Positions 1 through 10,999 of a DNA stretch of 64,000 nucleotides are shown here, one piece after another. Position numbers and translations under genes: made by a program. The DNA lies in assembly GCA_023213315.1 (NCBI GenBank), contig JAKCPI010016773.1, positions 1-64,000 on the forward strand, given 5' to 3'. This DNA comes from Euborellia annulipes (lineage: Eukaryota > Arthropoda > Insecta > Dermaptera > Anisolabididae). Position 1 is the first letter of the stretch; each line of letters begins with the position of its first letter. Under the pieces are notes generated by a model. The model was not told the origin of the DNA. It saw nothing but the letters and a program-made list of their open reading frames with translations, and did not search any database.

Positions 1-660
1 CAAGGAATTGTTTTCAATTCAAACAAAAAAGGAGCGAGAAATTTTTATGTTTAAATAAATTTAACATTTCGCCAAACCAACGCTTTTAATCAAGTTTCTC
101 AACCATAATAACCAAATAAAGAGGAGAATGAACGCAGTTTTATTGTTTCTATTTTAGATTCTTGTTTCTAATTTAAATAAAGGTATATAATTATTTTACT
201 TGAAATTACAACCTTTTATATGTTAAAAATAGCTAATTGAAAATGATTTTCATCGTTTTTGATTTAGATGATATATAAAATATAATTTTATTTAAAATAT
301 TATAAATGAATATTTCAGACAAGCTCATTGATCATCACATTTAATCGTTATAATATTATTTTTTGTTCGCATTATAATAATATCTCAATTAGAATACAAT
401 AATTGCAAAAAGTTGCAAGAATATTTAAGTGGTTTACCGAAAAAACATTAACTATTCCACTGAGTCAATTTTTTTGTCCCGTGGGCTTTGTGGCAGATCC
501 ATTTGTTTACCATTTTTTTTAGAGCTCAATTAAGGAACACCAATTAAAAGTAAATGTTTTGCCTTTCGCATAGTAATTTTTTTTTTGAACTCTTACTGTC
601 GTTTCGGCCATCAGAGATGATTAGTATTTAATTAGAATATATTGAGAGAATCTATATCAG
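1..660. other. AT-rich sequence, nothing recognised
   Basis: Very AT-rich DNA with short poly(T) runs. I see no open frame, RNA gene or repeat shared with the rest of the window. Confidence 0.6.
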
Positions 661-674
661 TGACCTCCGGTTTT

Positions 675-1170
675 TACTTTTTCTTACCTATATATGTATA
701 GGCTTATATATATATATATATATAGAGAAAAAGTTGTGGATTCATGCCAAAAATTCGATGTCGAAATTTTGATGAATATCACGTTTTGAGGTCCTTTGAG
801 TCCAAAAAAGTGGATTTAGCAACATGGTCTGTCTGTCTATGTGTGTGTGTTCAATTTAAAGCATGAAGGAATTAAGTGGGTGAAATTTTATATTTGTTAG
901 ACACCCTTCTGAGGTGTGAAAATAAGCTTTTGATCAAAATCAGCCAAAAAGTACTAGTACTTTATTGATATGCTTTTTCAATTCTTTTCTATTTTCTCAA
1001 AATTCACTCCAACGATTTTGATTAAAATTCATAAACCAATTATTTTTTAGATGCTCTTTAAAATGTATATTCTCATTTTGCCTCTTATGAAGACTACTCT
1101 TGCACTTCATAGGAAAGATAGGAGAAATAGTTGCCATGGTAACAAAATATATTTTTTGAATTCCTAAACT
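675..1170 (+). mobile_element. Family A element, 5' two thirds
   Basis: This copy begins with the family A terminal motif (TACTTTTTCTTACC), then a (TA)n stretch and AGAGAAAAAGT, which together form the 5' palindrome. Conserved family blocks follow in order: ATTCGATGTCGAAATTTTGA, the GTCTGTCTGTCTATGTG microsatellite, AAGTACTAGTACTTTA, TTAAAATGTATATTCTCATT and TTGCCATGGTAACAAAATAT. It stops before the 3' hairpin, where a separate inverted-repeat element (1183-1418) begins. No coding capacity is visible, so it is a non-autonomous element. Confidence 0.75.
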
Positions 1171-1182
1171 TAGCTGACATTT

Positions 1183-1418
1183 GAATCGTTTATTTCAGAA
1201 ACCACCTAAGCGACAAAATTTCAAATTATGTGTTTTTGGTGTTACTGTACAATTTAAAGGTAAATACATCTTTTAGATTATCCCAATAGCATCTTTTTAA
1301 TTTGGTAAAGAAATATTTGAAGGAGACTACACCTATACTTAAGCTGCAAAACAGTTTTTTTTTAGTTTTCCGAAAGTTAAAAAAAGCGCACTTAGGTGGT
1401 TTCTGAAATAAACGATTC
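1183..1418. mobile_element. MITE with 30-bp terminal inverted repeats
   Basis: The left end GAATCGTTTATTTCAGAAAC continues through CACCTAAGCG. The right end is its near-perfect reverse complement, finishing AAATAAACGATTC. The element is flanked by ATTT on both sides (1179-1182 and 1419-1422), a plausible 4-bp target-site duplication. Its 236 bp are too short to encode anything. It lies directly after the family A copy and probably accounts for that copy's missing 3' end. Superfamily not assigned. Confidence 0.7.
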
Positions 1419-1492
1419 ATTTATGATTACAAAAATTTATAATTATTTCATTATTATAATTAAATTGCTATTTAAAATTCCCCGTTTATTTG

Positions 1493-1690
1493 CCCGAGGT
1501 CCTTTGGTACATACATGAAGACACACACCACAAACCAAACCGGCCTCTGGCCGTAGCCATTTGCCGACACCCCCGTGAAGTTACTTTATTTCCTATCTTT
1601 AACTCCTCCTCCTGCGTTCATTTCTAGTTATCGAGCTACTCCTGATTTTTGTTTCCACCCCGTTCCTTTTATCCAACCTCTTCTATGCTA
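1493..1690 (+). repeat. Family D repeat, copy 1
   Basis: A GC-richer segment with the blocks CCGAGGTCCTTTGGTACATAC, ATGAAGACACACACC, GGCCGTAGCCA, CCCCGTGAAGTTAC and CTAACTCCTCCTGCG in a fixed order. The same blocks recur in order at 21966-22120. I do not recognise the family, and there is no clear terminal repeat or tail. It may be part of a SINE or a longer retroelement. Confidence 0.6.
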
Positions 1691-1699
1691 TGAAGGATG

Positions 1700-2260
1700 T
1701 CCTAGTTTGAGGACTCCCTCAGCACCGCCTACCCCTGTGTACAACCTTATGTTCACTTTGACTGAAGAATTTTAATTGTTTTTTGACGCTCTTTAAAATG
1801 CAATAGCTCTGACTGTCAACAAAATGGCGGGTTTGATAGAAATGAAGTTAGTAACTATTTGCACATTTTTAATTCCTACGCCCAATATTTGCTTTTTCCT
1901 AACTAAAACTCGACGATGAAAGGATTCATTCTTTTAAAGAATCAAATTTCTCGGATTACCTTACTTATTTGTGTCAAACACAGGTGGAAAAGAGATAACT
2001 ACTGTATATTTTCTCAAAATTGTATACGTGACTAGAAAATAAAATGCTAGCAAGGCTGACTTTAGACGAGAATAAAAAATAAGGTCACTCTTCAAAGGCT
2101 AATGACGAGAATGAAATATTTCATCCCTCTTCCGTTGCTAGAGCTTGAGTTTATTTTCTACTCTACTCAACTTTCTTATTTTATTTACTATTTTGCAGTT
2201 TATTTATGTAAAAAATCATACCGATCGAAAGAGTAACAAGTGGTTTTATTTTATTTATTT
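1700..2260. other. AT-rich, nothing recognised
   Basis: Contains a local run reading CTATGAAGGATGTCCTAGTTTG and ordinary AT-rich sequence. The small open frame ending near 1775 runs through the family D repeat and has no recognisable protein signature. Confidence 0.5.
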
Positions 2261-2267
2261 ATTTTTT

Positions 2268-2455
2268 TAAGACTTTTCGGCATCTTAAGCCATACATTAT
2301 TTAAATATATAATACGATAGATATATGTGGGGGTCCAGACACATAAAAAACAAATGGTTTAAATAAATATTCATCGAACTGCCTGAAACCTGAACCCACA
2401 TCCCCTGGCTTTAAGATTATCAATATTGACATTTGTCAACACTAGAGGTTTTATT
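2268..2455 (-). mobile_element. tRNA-derived SINE (family C), diverged
   Basis: The left side has the conserved SINE tail in antisense (GACTTTTCGGCATCTTAAGCC). The right side holds the antisense head, including a B-box-like stretch that reads GGGTTCAGGTTTC on the minus strand, and the SINE variable region with TTGACATTTGTCAACACTAG. It is more diverged than the copies at 17330, 24772 and 53590. Confidence 0.65.
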
Positions 2456-2815
2456 TTTTGATAAAGGCAAAAATGTAGATTATTCTTCAAATCAAAATAT
2501 TACTATGACCTACTTTGAATTTTCTACATTTTTCGATTTAAATATTTATAGCTGTTTGTATTATAGGTTTTAGGCAGAATAAAAATGGAGAGAGCAGCTT
2601 GAAATGAAATATCTCTATTTATCAGTATTCTCTTCTTACTGACTGTTTCGATCTTGATTAGGGCAATCATCAGAGCATAGGGGCTGTCATTATGTTTCAA
2701 TTTATACATATAATAATAATAATAATAAATTATACATATCTATTTTATAATAATGATATACCTTGGTAAATCACTAGCTTCTTTTTTTAACCTGCCTACA
2801 AACTCTACATTTTCT

Positions 2816-3187
2816 CATTGTTTATAGATGGCCGTAAGGAAAATCAATTTTACTCTAAGGACCATCGGCCAAAAATAAATAATTTTTCGTATTATCCGTT
2901 TATTTGTAGATATTTCGATTCTAGTGAGATGAAATCATCCTCAGTACATTTGTAAATCGTCAATTTCTCCCACCCAATATGACAAAGTAGTTAAGCATTT
3001 TATAAAATTTTCACTTATGTAATGCTTATCTGTTTGTCATATTGGATGGGAGAAATTGACGATTTGCAAAACATCTGTTAATTGTATTGAAGATGATTCC
3101 ATCTCACTGGGATTGAAATATCTACAAATAAACGGATAATTCGCAAATTATTTATTTTTGGCCGACGATCATTAGAATAAAATTGGA
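2816..3187. mobile_element. Palindromic retroposon-like element with 12-bp duplication
   Basis: Two arms of about 150 bp are inverted copies, with GGCCAAAAATAAATAATTTTT at the left matching AATTATTTATTTTTGGCC at the right. The whole is flanked by perfect direct repeats TCTACATTTTCT at 2804-2815 and 3188-3199. On the minus strand the left arm reads CTGAGGA ... GAATCGAAAT, and the plus-strand right arm reads TTGAAGA ... GATTGAAAT, resembling a degenerate hammerhead core. A duplication this long is typical of target-primed retrotransposition rather than a cut-and-paste MITE. One arm recurs at 62935-63090. Confidence 0.7.
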
Positions 3188-3199
3188 TCTACATTTTCT

Positions 3200-4070
3200 T
3201 TTTATTAAATAATCTAACTTCTTTTATATCGTACTTGATTTGTAGATTATAATTAATTATTAATTTATTGTCCGTTTGATTACATATTTTGTTGGTATAT
3301 TTACATTTTTGTTAGGCCTCGAGTATACTGTGAATATATACTGTTGTTAGTTTTATATAAAATACTTTTTAAGCTCGTTTTAAAAAAATACAGGACCCGC
3401 ATTTATTTAACCTCTTGTATCTACTGCATTTATAATATCGTTGTAAAAAGACTCGTTGTTTAAGGTTAATTTAAAAAATTCTATTTCCGAAATTTAAATT
3501 AATTTCCTCCCTCTTTAGAATCGAATTGAATTATTTTCAGGAAATGGATATGATTCTTTAAATTTTAATTATTAAAAAAAAAGAGAAAAAAAAATTAATG
3601 AATCCAACCAACATAAAGAGTTTAAACGTACCATTTATTTTTTTAAAATTAAGCCCTTAGGAAAGCAAATATTCTTTTATTTTTTTTTTTGCTTTATAAT
3701 AGAGTTTATAAAGAAATTTAGTCGCTCAGTATCTTTCGCCTCAAGGATTCAACGAAGTCTTTTAATGCACTACTACTTTCTTATTTCTTTCTTTAACATT
3801 ACTTACTAGAAGTACTTGAATGGGGATTAAAAAAAATTCATTTCTAAAAGAAAATAAACAAAACTTATATTTATTAATTTAGCAAACGTTTTGCTTTCGC
3901 ACTTAATATGAAGGAGTTTTTTACATTTTTTTTTCTATTTATTACAATTGGATTTTTCAGTTTTTAGTACAGCGGACTCTCGATAATTCGAATTTTTTTC
4001 TTCTTGAAATCTTTTATTAAATTTATTGATAATATAGAGATCGTCAAAAATCTGATTATCAAATATCTTC
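3200..4070. other. AT-rich, nothing recognised
   Basis: Strongly AT-rich with A-runs near 3572 and T-runs near 3680. I see no gene or shared repeat. Confidence 0.55.
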
Positions 4071-4076
4071 TTTTTA

Positions 4077-4160
4077 CTTTCTCTCAAGTATATGTTAATA
4101 TATAGAGAAAAAGCATTGCATGTCAACAATTTGACGGAAATATACATTTTCAGGCCCAAC
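4077..4160 (+). mobile_element. Family A 5'-end fragment
   Basis: A decayed 5' palindrome (TACTTTCTCTCAAGTATATG ... AGAGAAAAAGC), followed by altered versions of the next family A blocks (CATGTCAACAATTTGACGG, ATACATTTTCAGG). The sequence then leaves the family. It lies head-to-head with the full copy at 4373-5063. Confidence 0.6.
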
Positions 4161-4372
4161 AATTTTCAAGGTCATGATTTGTTTACTTTAGAAATTAGAT
4201 TTGGTTGTCTAATCTCAGGGCTCAAATCTCTCTAATGCTTCCGATTGTACTATAGTATGTGAAAGATGGCCAAATAAATTCCAATTGAAACGTCTTGCCC
4301 CATGCGAGTTCGATCGTTCTTATCAGTTTTGGTTTATTACCTCTAAACCTTTGAAATTTGAATTTTGTAAAA

Positions 4373-5063
4373 AAAAATCTGGTGTGACTGGCGCACAGCA
4401 CACAACTTCTCTTACCTTCGGTAATCGAAAGTTGTGTTCTGTGCTTGTCACACCAGATTTTTTGTGTCGACTATATTTAGTTCCCGACAGTACGGAACAT
4501 ATGAATTCAGATGTAAAATTTATAAGTATGGGAAAATATTTATATTTTGTTACTATGGCAACCATTTCTCCTATCTTCCCTATGAAATACAAGAGTAAAG
4601 TGGTCTTCAGAAGATTTCAATTGCAAAATGAGAATATACATTTGAAAGAGCATCTGAAAAATAATTGATCTTTGAATTTTAAAAAAATCGTTGGAGCAAA
4701 TTTTGAGAAAATCGAAAAAAACTGAAAAAGTACATCAGTAAAGTACTAGTACTCTTTGGCCGATTTTGATTAAAAGCTTATTTTTCCGGTCCCGGGGGTG
4801 TTTAACTTAAATATAAAATTTCAGCCTCCTAGCTCAATTCCTTCATGCTTAAAATTGAACACACACCCACCCACACACCCACCCACACACCCACCCACCC
4901 ACACACCCACCCACAGACAGACCATGTCGCGAAAACCACTTTTTTGGATTCAGGGGACCTCAAAACGTGAAGATCCATCAAAATCTCGACATCGAATTTT
5001 TGACATGAACCAATACTTTCTCTCTATATATATATTACATATATACATAGGTAAGAGAAAGTA
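4373..5063 (-). mobile_element. Family A element, full length
   Basis: Read on the minus strand this copy has every block of the family. It starts at 5063 with the palindrome TACTTTCTCTTACC/AGAGAAAGTA, then the TCAAAAATTCGATGTCGAGA block, a GTGTGGGTG microsatellite, AAGTACTAGTACTTTA, GCCATAGTAACAAAATATAA and GTCGACACAAAAAATCTGG. It ends in the 3' hairpin at about 4375-4463. That hairpin pairs AAAAATCTGGTGTGAC at one side with the matching segment at the other, around CACAACTT...AAGTTGTG. The open frames in both directions here (4285-4668 and 4323-4592) are products of the palindrome and are not judged to be genes. Confidence 0.85.
4858..4916. repeat. (CACCCA)n/(CACC)n microsatellite inside family A
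   Basis: A C/A-only run of ACCCACCCACAC units. Every family A copy has a microsatellite at this point, but its unit differs between copies: GTCT at 39530, GTGTCT at 48430 and GTGTGGGTG at 51303. Confidence 0.8.
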
Positions 5064-5089
5064 AAAATTGATTAATAATAATATTGATT

Positions 5090-5395
5090 AGAAACCGACC
5101 GAAGTTTCGGTTTCTGTTACTGTTTCGGCCAGTTTCGGTCAAAAATACTGGTTTCCGTTTCGGCCAAAAACAATCCGGCTTGGTATACCAAGAAAAAACG
5201 TCGAATGAGATTCGCACTTATAAAAAAAAAATTCGAGTGATTATTTGAGTCACGAGAAAAATTTACTAAAAAAAAAATGATATGAATTTAGTATAGGAAA
5301 TTTTAAGAAAAAGTTTAAAACAGGTTTCGGACGAAACTAAAATTTAAGCCGAAATTCGGTTTCGGTTGAAAATCTTGTTTCGGTCGGACCCTAAA
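5090..5395. repeat. Cluster of TTTCGG/CCGAAA motifs
   Basis: TTTCGG or GTTTCGG occurs about ten times, in two groups (5100-5170 and 5325-5385) in otherwise AT-rich DNA, with CCGAAA on the same strand as well. The ends GAAACCGACCGAAGTTTCGG and TTTCGGTCGGACCC are roughly inverted to each other. A similar short patch is at 57040-57105. Possibly a MITE rich in transposase-binding motifs. Not assigned. Confidence 0.5.
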
Positions 5396-5610
5396 ACTGA
5401 CTGAAAAATTATGAATGCTCGGTTCAATAAATTTATTTATTTATTCTCAAATTGTTTGTTCTGTTGGTTATATGTATGCTATATAATTTGTTTTTTTCAA
5501 AAGCCATTTCGGCTGCCATTTAATTGGATATCAAATGGTAAAAATAAATGTGCCTGAATCCCGTAATACTGGTATATCGACTTTGAGTATTGTCAAAGTC
5601 TATATGGCCA

Positions 5611-5836
5611 CCATTTCCAAGTTGAGACGTTTCGGCGAAAATTTTATTTTGCCATCTTCAGGCGTTTAGGAAATTTCATACTTATATCGAATTTAAACGT
5701 GCCATTTTGCCAAGTGGGTTTTTATAAAATTACAGTTTCGAGGGCAATGGTTCAGAGAGTTTCGAAGTAAAATTTCTAAACGACTGAAGATGGCAAAATA
5801 CAATTTTGGCCGAAACATCTCAACTTGAAATTGGTG
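5611..5836. mobile_element. Palindromic element with two hammerhead-like cores
   Basis: Arms 5611-5679 and 5772-5836 are inverted copies around a spacer of about 90 bp. The plus strand of the right arm has CTGAAGA (5784), an A/T-rich stem TGGCAAAAT/ATTTTGGC and then GAAAC (5812). The minus strand of the left arm has CTGAAGATGGCAAAAT ... ATTTTCGCCGAAAC. This matches the order CUGANGA, stem II, GAAA of hammerhead ribozymes. Stems I and III cannot be judged by eye. Confidence 0.55.
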
Positions 5837-5839
5837 TTT

Positions 5840-6640
5840 CATTAGTCCTCCTTGGCTGCCCCCTCGCAACCTCAACATTAAAATTTATTTAGTTTAACCT
5901 TACGTTTATTATTTTTCCATCTTATACAAGCTATTACCTCCTTTATAAATTTCCTCATTTTATTGATATTAAATTTTTTTTTTTTTTTTTTTTTAACACC
6001 AATGAAATTATTAATAAATCTTTCCTGTAATGAAAAAGATGTCAAAAAATAAACTGATATTTTTCAAATATATTTTAATTTCGCTCTAGAATATCTAAAA
6101 GGGCTCAAGGTCTTCTTCTCCTCTCCTCGGTTCGTTTGCCACGTGGTCTGTCATTATTATATCAAAAACCCACCCCCACGAAATGATTAATGACCAAGAG
6201 ATGGAGCACATAATATTATGATATAATATGTGCCCTTAACTATATAAAATGGCATTGGCAGCCCCGGCTGTTAATGATCAGTTTAATTACTCTATCATTA
6301 ACTTAAAGGAAACTGGTAAACCAATATTTAGGAAAGTAAATAACCACCTTCTAATTTAAAGTCTGAAACGATTGATTGGAAAATAATAAGATATTTAAGG
6401 GATTAATTATTTAATAATAGATAGATATATAAGTAAAAATTTTTAGAAAAAGAGACATTGTTAGAAGTGAAATTCTCTCATTGTTTTTCTATAGAAGAAA
6501 CAATCTACAAATAAATAAATATATGTGCTTACATTTATTTATATGAGGCGAGATTAAGGTAATTAATTGTCGATAATGTCTTAGGAAAATTCAAACTCTT
6601 CATCTGTTAAATAGACTTTAAAGAGTTTTTTGTCTTGTAG
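5840..6640. other. AT-rich, nothing recognised
   Basis: Holds a T-run at about 5970-5995 and a GC-richer line near 6110-6180 (CCACGTGGTCTG). I see no repeat or gene. Confidence 0.5.
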
Positions 6641-6654
6641 TACATTTGCTGGGA

Positions 6655-6855
6655 GGGGATGTGACTAGTGCCGGGATGTGCAGGATCGCGATTCTTTTGG
6701 ATATAAATCCAAAAATCCAGATCCGAAAATACTGGATCAAAATCCTTTTTCTTTGGAGGATCTTCGATCTGGATCGAGATAATTTTTGCTCTCTCGATCT
6801 AGGATTGGAACGCTCTAATACTTTTTAAAGGATTTTGCCCATCCCTGGTCTATAC
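6655..6855. repeat. GATCC/GGATC-rich repeat, copy 1
   Basis: GATCC, GGATC or close variants occur many times in about 150 bp, bounded by GGGATGTGC on the left and GCCCATCCCTGG on the right, which are near inverted repeats. The same style of sequence lies at 44770-45055. Terminal GGGATGGGCAAAATCC resembles some MITE ends, but I could not find a clean duplication. Confidence 0.5.
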
Positions 6856-6859
6856 TAGC

Positions 6860-8890
6860 ATTGAATCATTTTATGAGATATTAAATTAAATAAATAAACA
6901 ATTTCTAAGTAATGTCTGTTATAAACTTAACTAATTCTTGATATTATGTTAATTTATTTAATGCCAAAACATTTTCTCACTTGAATTATATATTCATAAA
7001 ATTTTTTAATTTAATAATGAATTTTTATTCTCATTTTTTTCGTATAATTGCATTAAACTTGTTATTTTATGATTATTTGATTGTCCCTCAGATATGTCTT
7101 TAGTAAATTTTAACGAGTTTCTGTTTGTTTTTCAGTCAACTTTTGAGATTATCGTACATAAATAACAACTTCTATTATTCTATAGCCAGTAAGTTTATAA
7201 CTATGTAGATTGAAATTTACTCAATATAATTTATATACATAATTTGTTTATTTATTTTAAAAAATATATTATTATAGTTAATGTTCAAATTTTGATATTA
7301 TCTAACGAAGTTTCGTGAATATATTATTGTAATTAGAGTAAAAAGTTGTGTATAGGATGAAAAATGGACTTTTTTTCATTTATTGAACTATAAATATACA
7401 ATATATGCAGTAACCTCATGATACTGCTCTTAAAGTAGAACTAAATCCGACTCTTCTTAGTCCTGCTTGAAACCATCTTCAGGTTTAAATCGTTGAGAAC
7501 TGTATCATGACCGAAAGGCTAGCTTTGAAAACATTAATGAAATCATGAAAAAAAATTTATTAAATTTTATGAATATATAAGAAAATGTTTTGTTAATTTT
7601 TAGTATTAAATAAATTATCATACTAAGAGAACTCACCTCTTGTGCTTAATTTAAGGTCAAGGATACGCGTTGCTTCTCAAGTAACAAAAATGATAGCCAA
7701 TTTAATTGTAATAAATATAAGTGTTCTAAATAGTCTCAAATGCCGAAAAAGACCTTTAAAAATTTATAATATAAGCTTAGCAGACCTATGAAGTTTATAA
7801 CAGGAATTATTTTGAAAATGATGGCGTATTATAATTTATTATTTCATAAATTTAGGTAGACATAAACTCATACCCCCTCCCCTTCCTCCACTCGTTAGCT
7901 CTATACTGTCCCCCATTCAACTGCTTCTCTTCCATTTCAAAGAAATTCTATTGTTGTCAGAATTTTAGTTGAGATTGAATTTTTTTGATTGATCTTGTAC
8001 AAATCATGTACAAAATTCTTGTACAAATCTTGTACAAAATTCGATTTATTCTTCTTCTTTTTAAATTGAACCCTCTGCTTTTTATAAATTCCATTTTATA
8101 GTTTTTTTTTTTTTTTAATTTTTTGTTTGAAACAAATATGAAATTGATCAAATTTTTTTCACTAATGCATGTTGAATATAGGCCTACGTATAAATTTTAT
8201 CAAATTTAGTATGATCCCTCACATGACGGATTGATTCAATAATATAATGCAAATCGCTCTTTAAAGAAAAACGAAGCGGTATTTCATTAATAAGAACTCT
8301 CCCGACCCCGAGGTCATCATATTGATGGGTTGAAAGGTGTGAGGGCAAAAGGGCAACGGGGAGCAATTAAACAAAATGTGGTAGAGAGAGAAAGAGAGAG
8401 AGAGAGAATCTCATTTAAATTTCCGCACCAACTCAACTCGGCTGCTGGTGAAATAAAATAAAGATTTTGCTGACGATGGAAAGGTTAACTTAAGATCTCT
8501 TTTCTCTCTCTAAAGCGAAGAATAAGAAGCAGCCATTCGACCAACTTGTTGAATATTAAACAGTTGTATCGCATTTGTAACAAATGTGTCCGCAAATCAA
8601 GATAAATTTCAAACCATTGTATTTGATTACTTCAATCAATCACCAATTCTACTTGGATTGGCGAAATCAATAGTGGTTATATGTCTTTGAATGAATAGTA
8701 ATCTATAACACGCCTACTGAATTAAATTTTCCTATAAGCAATTAGGTATCTCAGATTAGAGGAGAAAAATCTTTCGTTATATATTTGCTATAACCGTTAA
8801 GTTTAAAAATTACAAGTGACCTACGTATATTGATGTATATATAAATACAATTCTAAAGCTCTTTTTTTGGGACAAATTTTTTTTTTATTT
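6860..8890. other. AT-rich, nothing firm
   Basis: Contains TTGTACAAATCATGTACAAAATTCTTGTACAAATC (about 7994-8030), a small cluster of the palindrome TTGTACAA, and a (GA)n tract at 8380-8407. A CATCTTCAG at 7483 followed by GACCGAAAGG at 7521 faintly recalls the palindrome class. No gene seen. Confidence 0.5.
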
Positions 8891-8892
8891 GT

Positions 8893-9232
8893 TTTAAGGG
8901 ATTTTTCGGCATCTAAGGCCATTTAGATCTAATATTTCAAATGTTCCAATTTAAATGAAACCTCGCTTAACGAGCGAAATTCGTTCCATAATCACACTCG
9001 TTATACGAAACAGTAACATTCTCCCCCCCAATCATGACACAGTCTGATGTAACATGCGCATAATTTCGGGACTTCCCCACTCTTCGCTACTCGTTATGCG
9101 AACCGTCGTTCGTTAAGCAAGTCATTCTCTCATTATGCGAATTACGTTATGAGAAGCGCTCACTAAGCTAGGTTCTACTGTAAATTTTTCTCGCATGGGA
9201 CTGAAAGCGAACCTAGGACTTCAGGCACGGGA
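8893..9232 (-). mobile_element. tRNA-derived SINE (family C) split by a pogo-like MITE
   Basis: The antisense SINE tail (GGGATTTTTCGGCATCTAAGGCC) is at 8897-8925. The antisense body and B-box region (TTTCTCGCATGGGACTGAAAGCGAACC) resume only after 9181. The gap is filled by the element at 8953-9181, so the SINE is the older insertion. Confidence 0.65.
8953..9181. mobile_element. Pogo/Tigger-like MITE, copy 1
   Basis: The left end GAAACCTCGCTTAACGAGCG and right end CTAAGCTAGGTTCTACTG are inverted to each other. The interior is built of repeated CGTTATGCGAA / ACTCGTTATACGAA units. It is followed by TA, as expected of a TA-targeting element, but the left flank is too diverged to confirm the duplication. 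A relative is at 59127-59381. ACCTCGCTTAACGAG-type ends are common among pogo-like MITEs. Confidence 0.6.
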
Positions 9233-9239
9233 AGATATT

Positions 9240-10530
9240 TTGGAGCTGTTAAAATTGAATATAAATATAAATTCTGTATATAGATTCCTCTCATGATTTG
9301 ACTGGAATGATCTCAATCATTATTGAAAGACTTTTTAGGCTGTTTCTGCCTATCTTATGATCCGGGTTGGATAACCCCTAGCACGAAAAGGAAGAACTCT
9401 AGCACATACCTTATTGAAAATAGTTCATTAGATTATTTTATTAAAATAGCTGTTGTGTGCTACTCATTCTCAAAATAGACAAGATACTCTAAAGATATAT
9501 CTCAGGAAGTTTATTTATTTTGCAAGATGTTAGTTGCAAGTAAATACATTTATTAGCTCGATGTTTCTCTACAGTTTCAATAGGAGGCATTGCGTATATT
9601 CAGATCTTCATAAATAAATAGAAGCGATTAAATATTTTTTTAATCCGGATCTGACTTTATTTATTTCTATATTCTTCACATATTTATTACATCAAATAGT
9701 ATTCACTTGATTTAAATATATTTTATCGAACTGTGTGGGATCCAAAACACATCCTTTGACTTTATAAATATTCATTTATCTTGGATTAATAACAAAAGTC
9801 CCTTACAAATTCAATCTCTTTTAATGCGATCCATTTATATTTCTATATATTTAAAAGCAAAGACAATTTCCGTAATATAAATAAAGTTATTTATTTAAAA
9901 AAATAATTTATGGTGCATTCTTTTTCTTTTTCTCCTAACAAATGGAGAATGTTCTAAGTTCCATCTCCATTAAGAAGTGAAATTATTTGAAAACGATAAT
10001 CTTACTTTAATAAAAAATAAATAAACAAGGGCATGGTCAATTTTGAAAGGGCAATCTAGAATATATAAAGGTTTCATCAGGTTATCTGATTACATCGCTT
10101 TTTAAATTCTATCCATTTTCTATGTAATGTTAGATTAGGGAATTATTCCTCACCCTCTTAAAGTCAATTTCTTGAATAATATAAAATTTATTCTAAGATT
10201 TCGATTCAATAGGGGCAGTTAATTTTTGGGTTTATTTGAGTCTAGAGTAAAGAATTTATATAGATCATTCGTTTCCTGAAAAATAGGTAACCATTAATGA
10301 ATTATTGATTAATTGCTCCAGAATTCCTGGCCGAACAGATCTTAAAGAGTGAGCTCTAAAGAAATTTAATCAAAAAATACCAAAGTCAGTTGGTCATTTG
10401 GTTCGTCTACTTTTCAGAAATCAAATTGAAGGTATTGGAGATTAAAAAATTAAAAAATACGGATGTATGAGAAAATAATACATTTCGATTCCAAATGAAT
10501 AATTCTTTAAATAATTTATTATTCGTTAAT
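9240..10530. other. AT-rich, nothing recognised
   Basis: Ordinary AT-rich sequence, with GTATTGGAG-type and poly(A) stretches only. No shared repeats noticed. Confidence 0.5.
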
Positions 10531-10539
10531 TAAGTAAAC

Positions 10540-10780
10540 TCGCTTGGAAAAGTCCTCAAAGTGGTGGGAGGTAGCTGCTTCGTCCGCTTGCCGAAGGGAG
10601 GGAGAAATCGTTCAGAGGCTATTGAGAAATGTATGGGTTCTGAGTGTTTGCTTTGGTGTGAGTGAAGGAGGGAGAGAATTGAGACGTAAGCGCTTTCCAT
10701 CATCTCCTCTTTCAACTCCCTGTCTTTCGGAACAAACACAATCAAGTAATACCAATTATTTTGAACCCTCCTGCTAATTA
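10540..10780. other. Less AT-rich patch, possible exon or promoter
   Basis: About 240 bp of near-50% GC sequence between AT-rich flanks, open in both directions (plus to 10777, minus from 10745). The plus frame begins at a TTG, not an ATG. The plus peptide is rich in Ser/Arg with no domain I recognise. I see no convincing splice pair. It could be a decayed exon, a promoter-proximal CpG-rich segment or an unknown repeat. Confidence 0.2.
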
Positions 10781-10889
10781 TAACTTATTTAAGGTAGCCT
10801 AGTTATTATAATAATAAATTATTATTATAAGACATTTTTATAAAGCTTGTGTAGTTTCTCAAGATATAAACGGTGGAAAATTTATACTT

Positions 10890-10995
10890 TATAAGATATA
10901 TCTCTGAGTTCGCTTCCCCTGACTCTGGCCAATCAGCGGGAGAGAGTTAAACAGTTACATACACCGGGAGTGAGTGGCTAGCGCTTTATATATAG
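10890..10995 (+). repeat. Family F repeat (CCAAT plus TATA-like), copy 1
   Basis: Shared blocks are CTGACTCTGGCCAATCAGCG, AGAGAGTTAAACAG, TTACATACACCGGGAGTGA and GGCTAGCGCTTTATATATAG. They recur in the same order at 27870-28010 and 50278-50445. The fixed order of a CCAATCAG box and a TTTATATATA box resembles a Pol II promoter carried by a repeat. Confidence 0.6.
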
Positions 10996-10999
10996 AAAT

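Noticed and set aside
2816..3187. CRISPR array or prokaryotic feature
   Set aside because: The repeats are inverted, not regularly spaced direct repeats, and the window is clearly eukaryotic (SINEs, mariner, hAT).
4285..4668. 127-codon plus-strand frame
   Set aside because: It lies inside a full-length family A copy and runs through its palindromic 3' hairpin. The opposite strand is open too and gives a mirrored peptide. Other copies of the family do not keep the frame.
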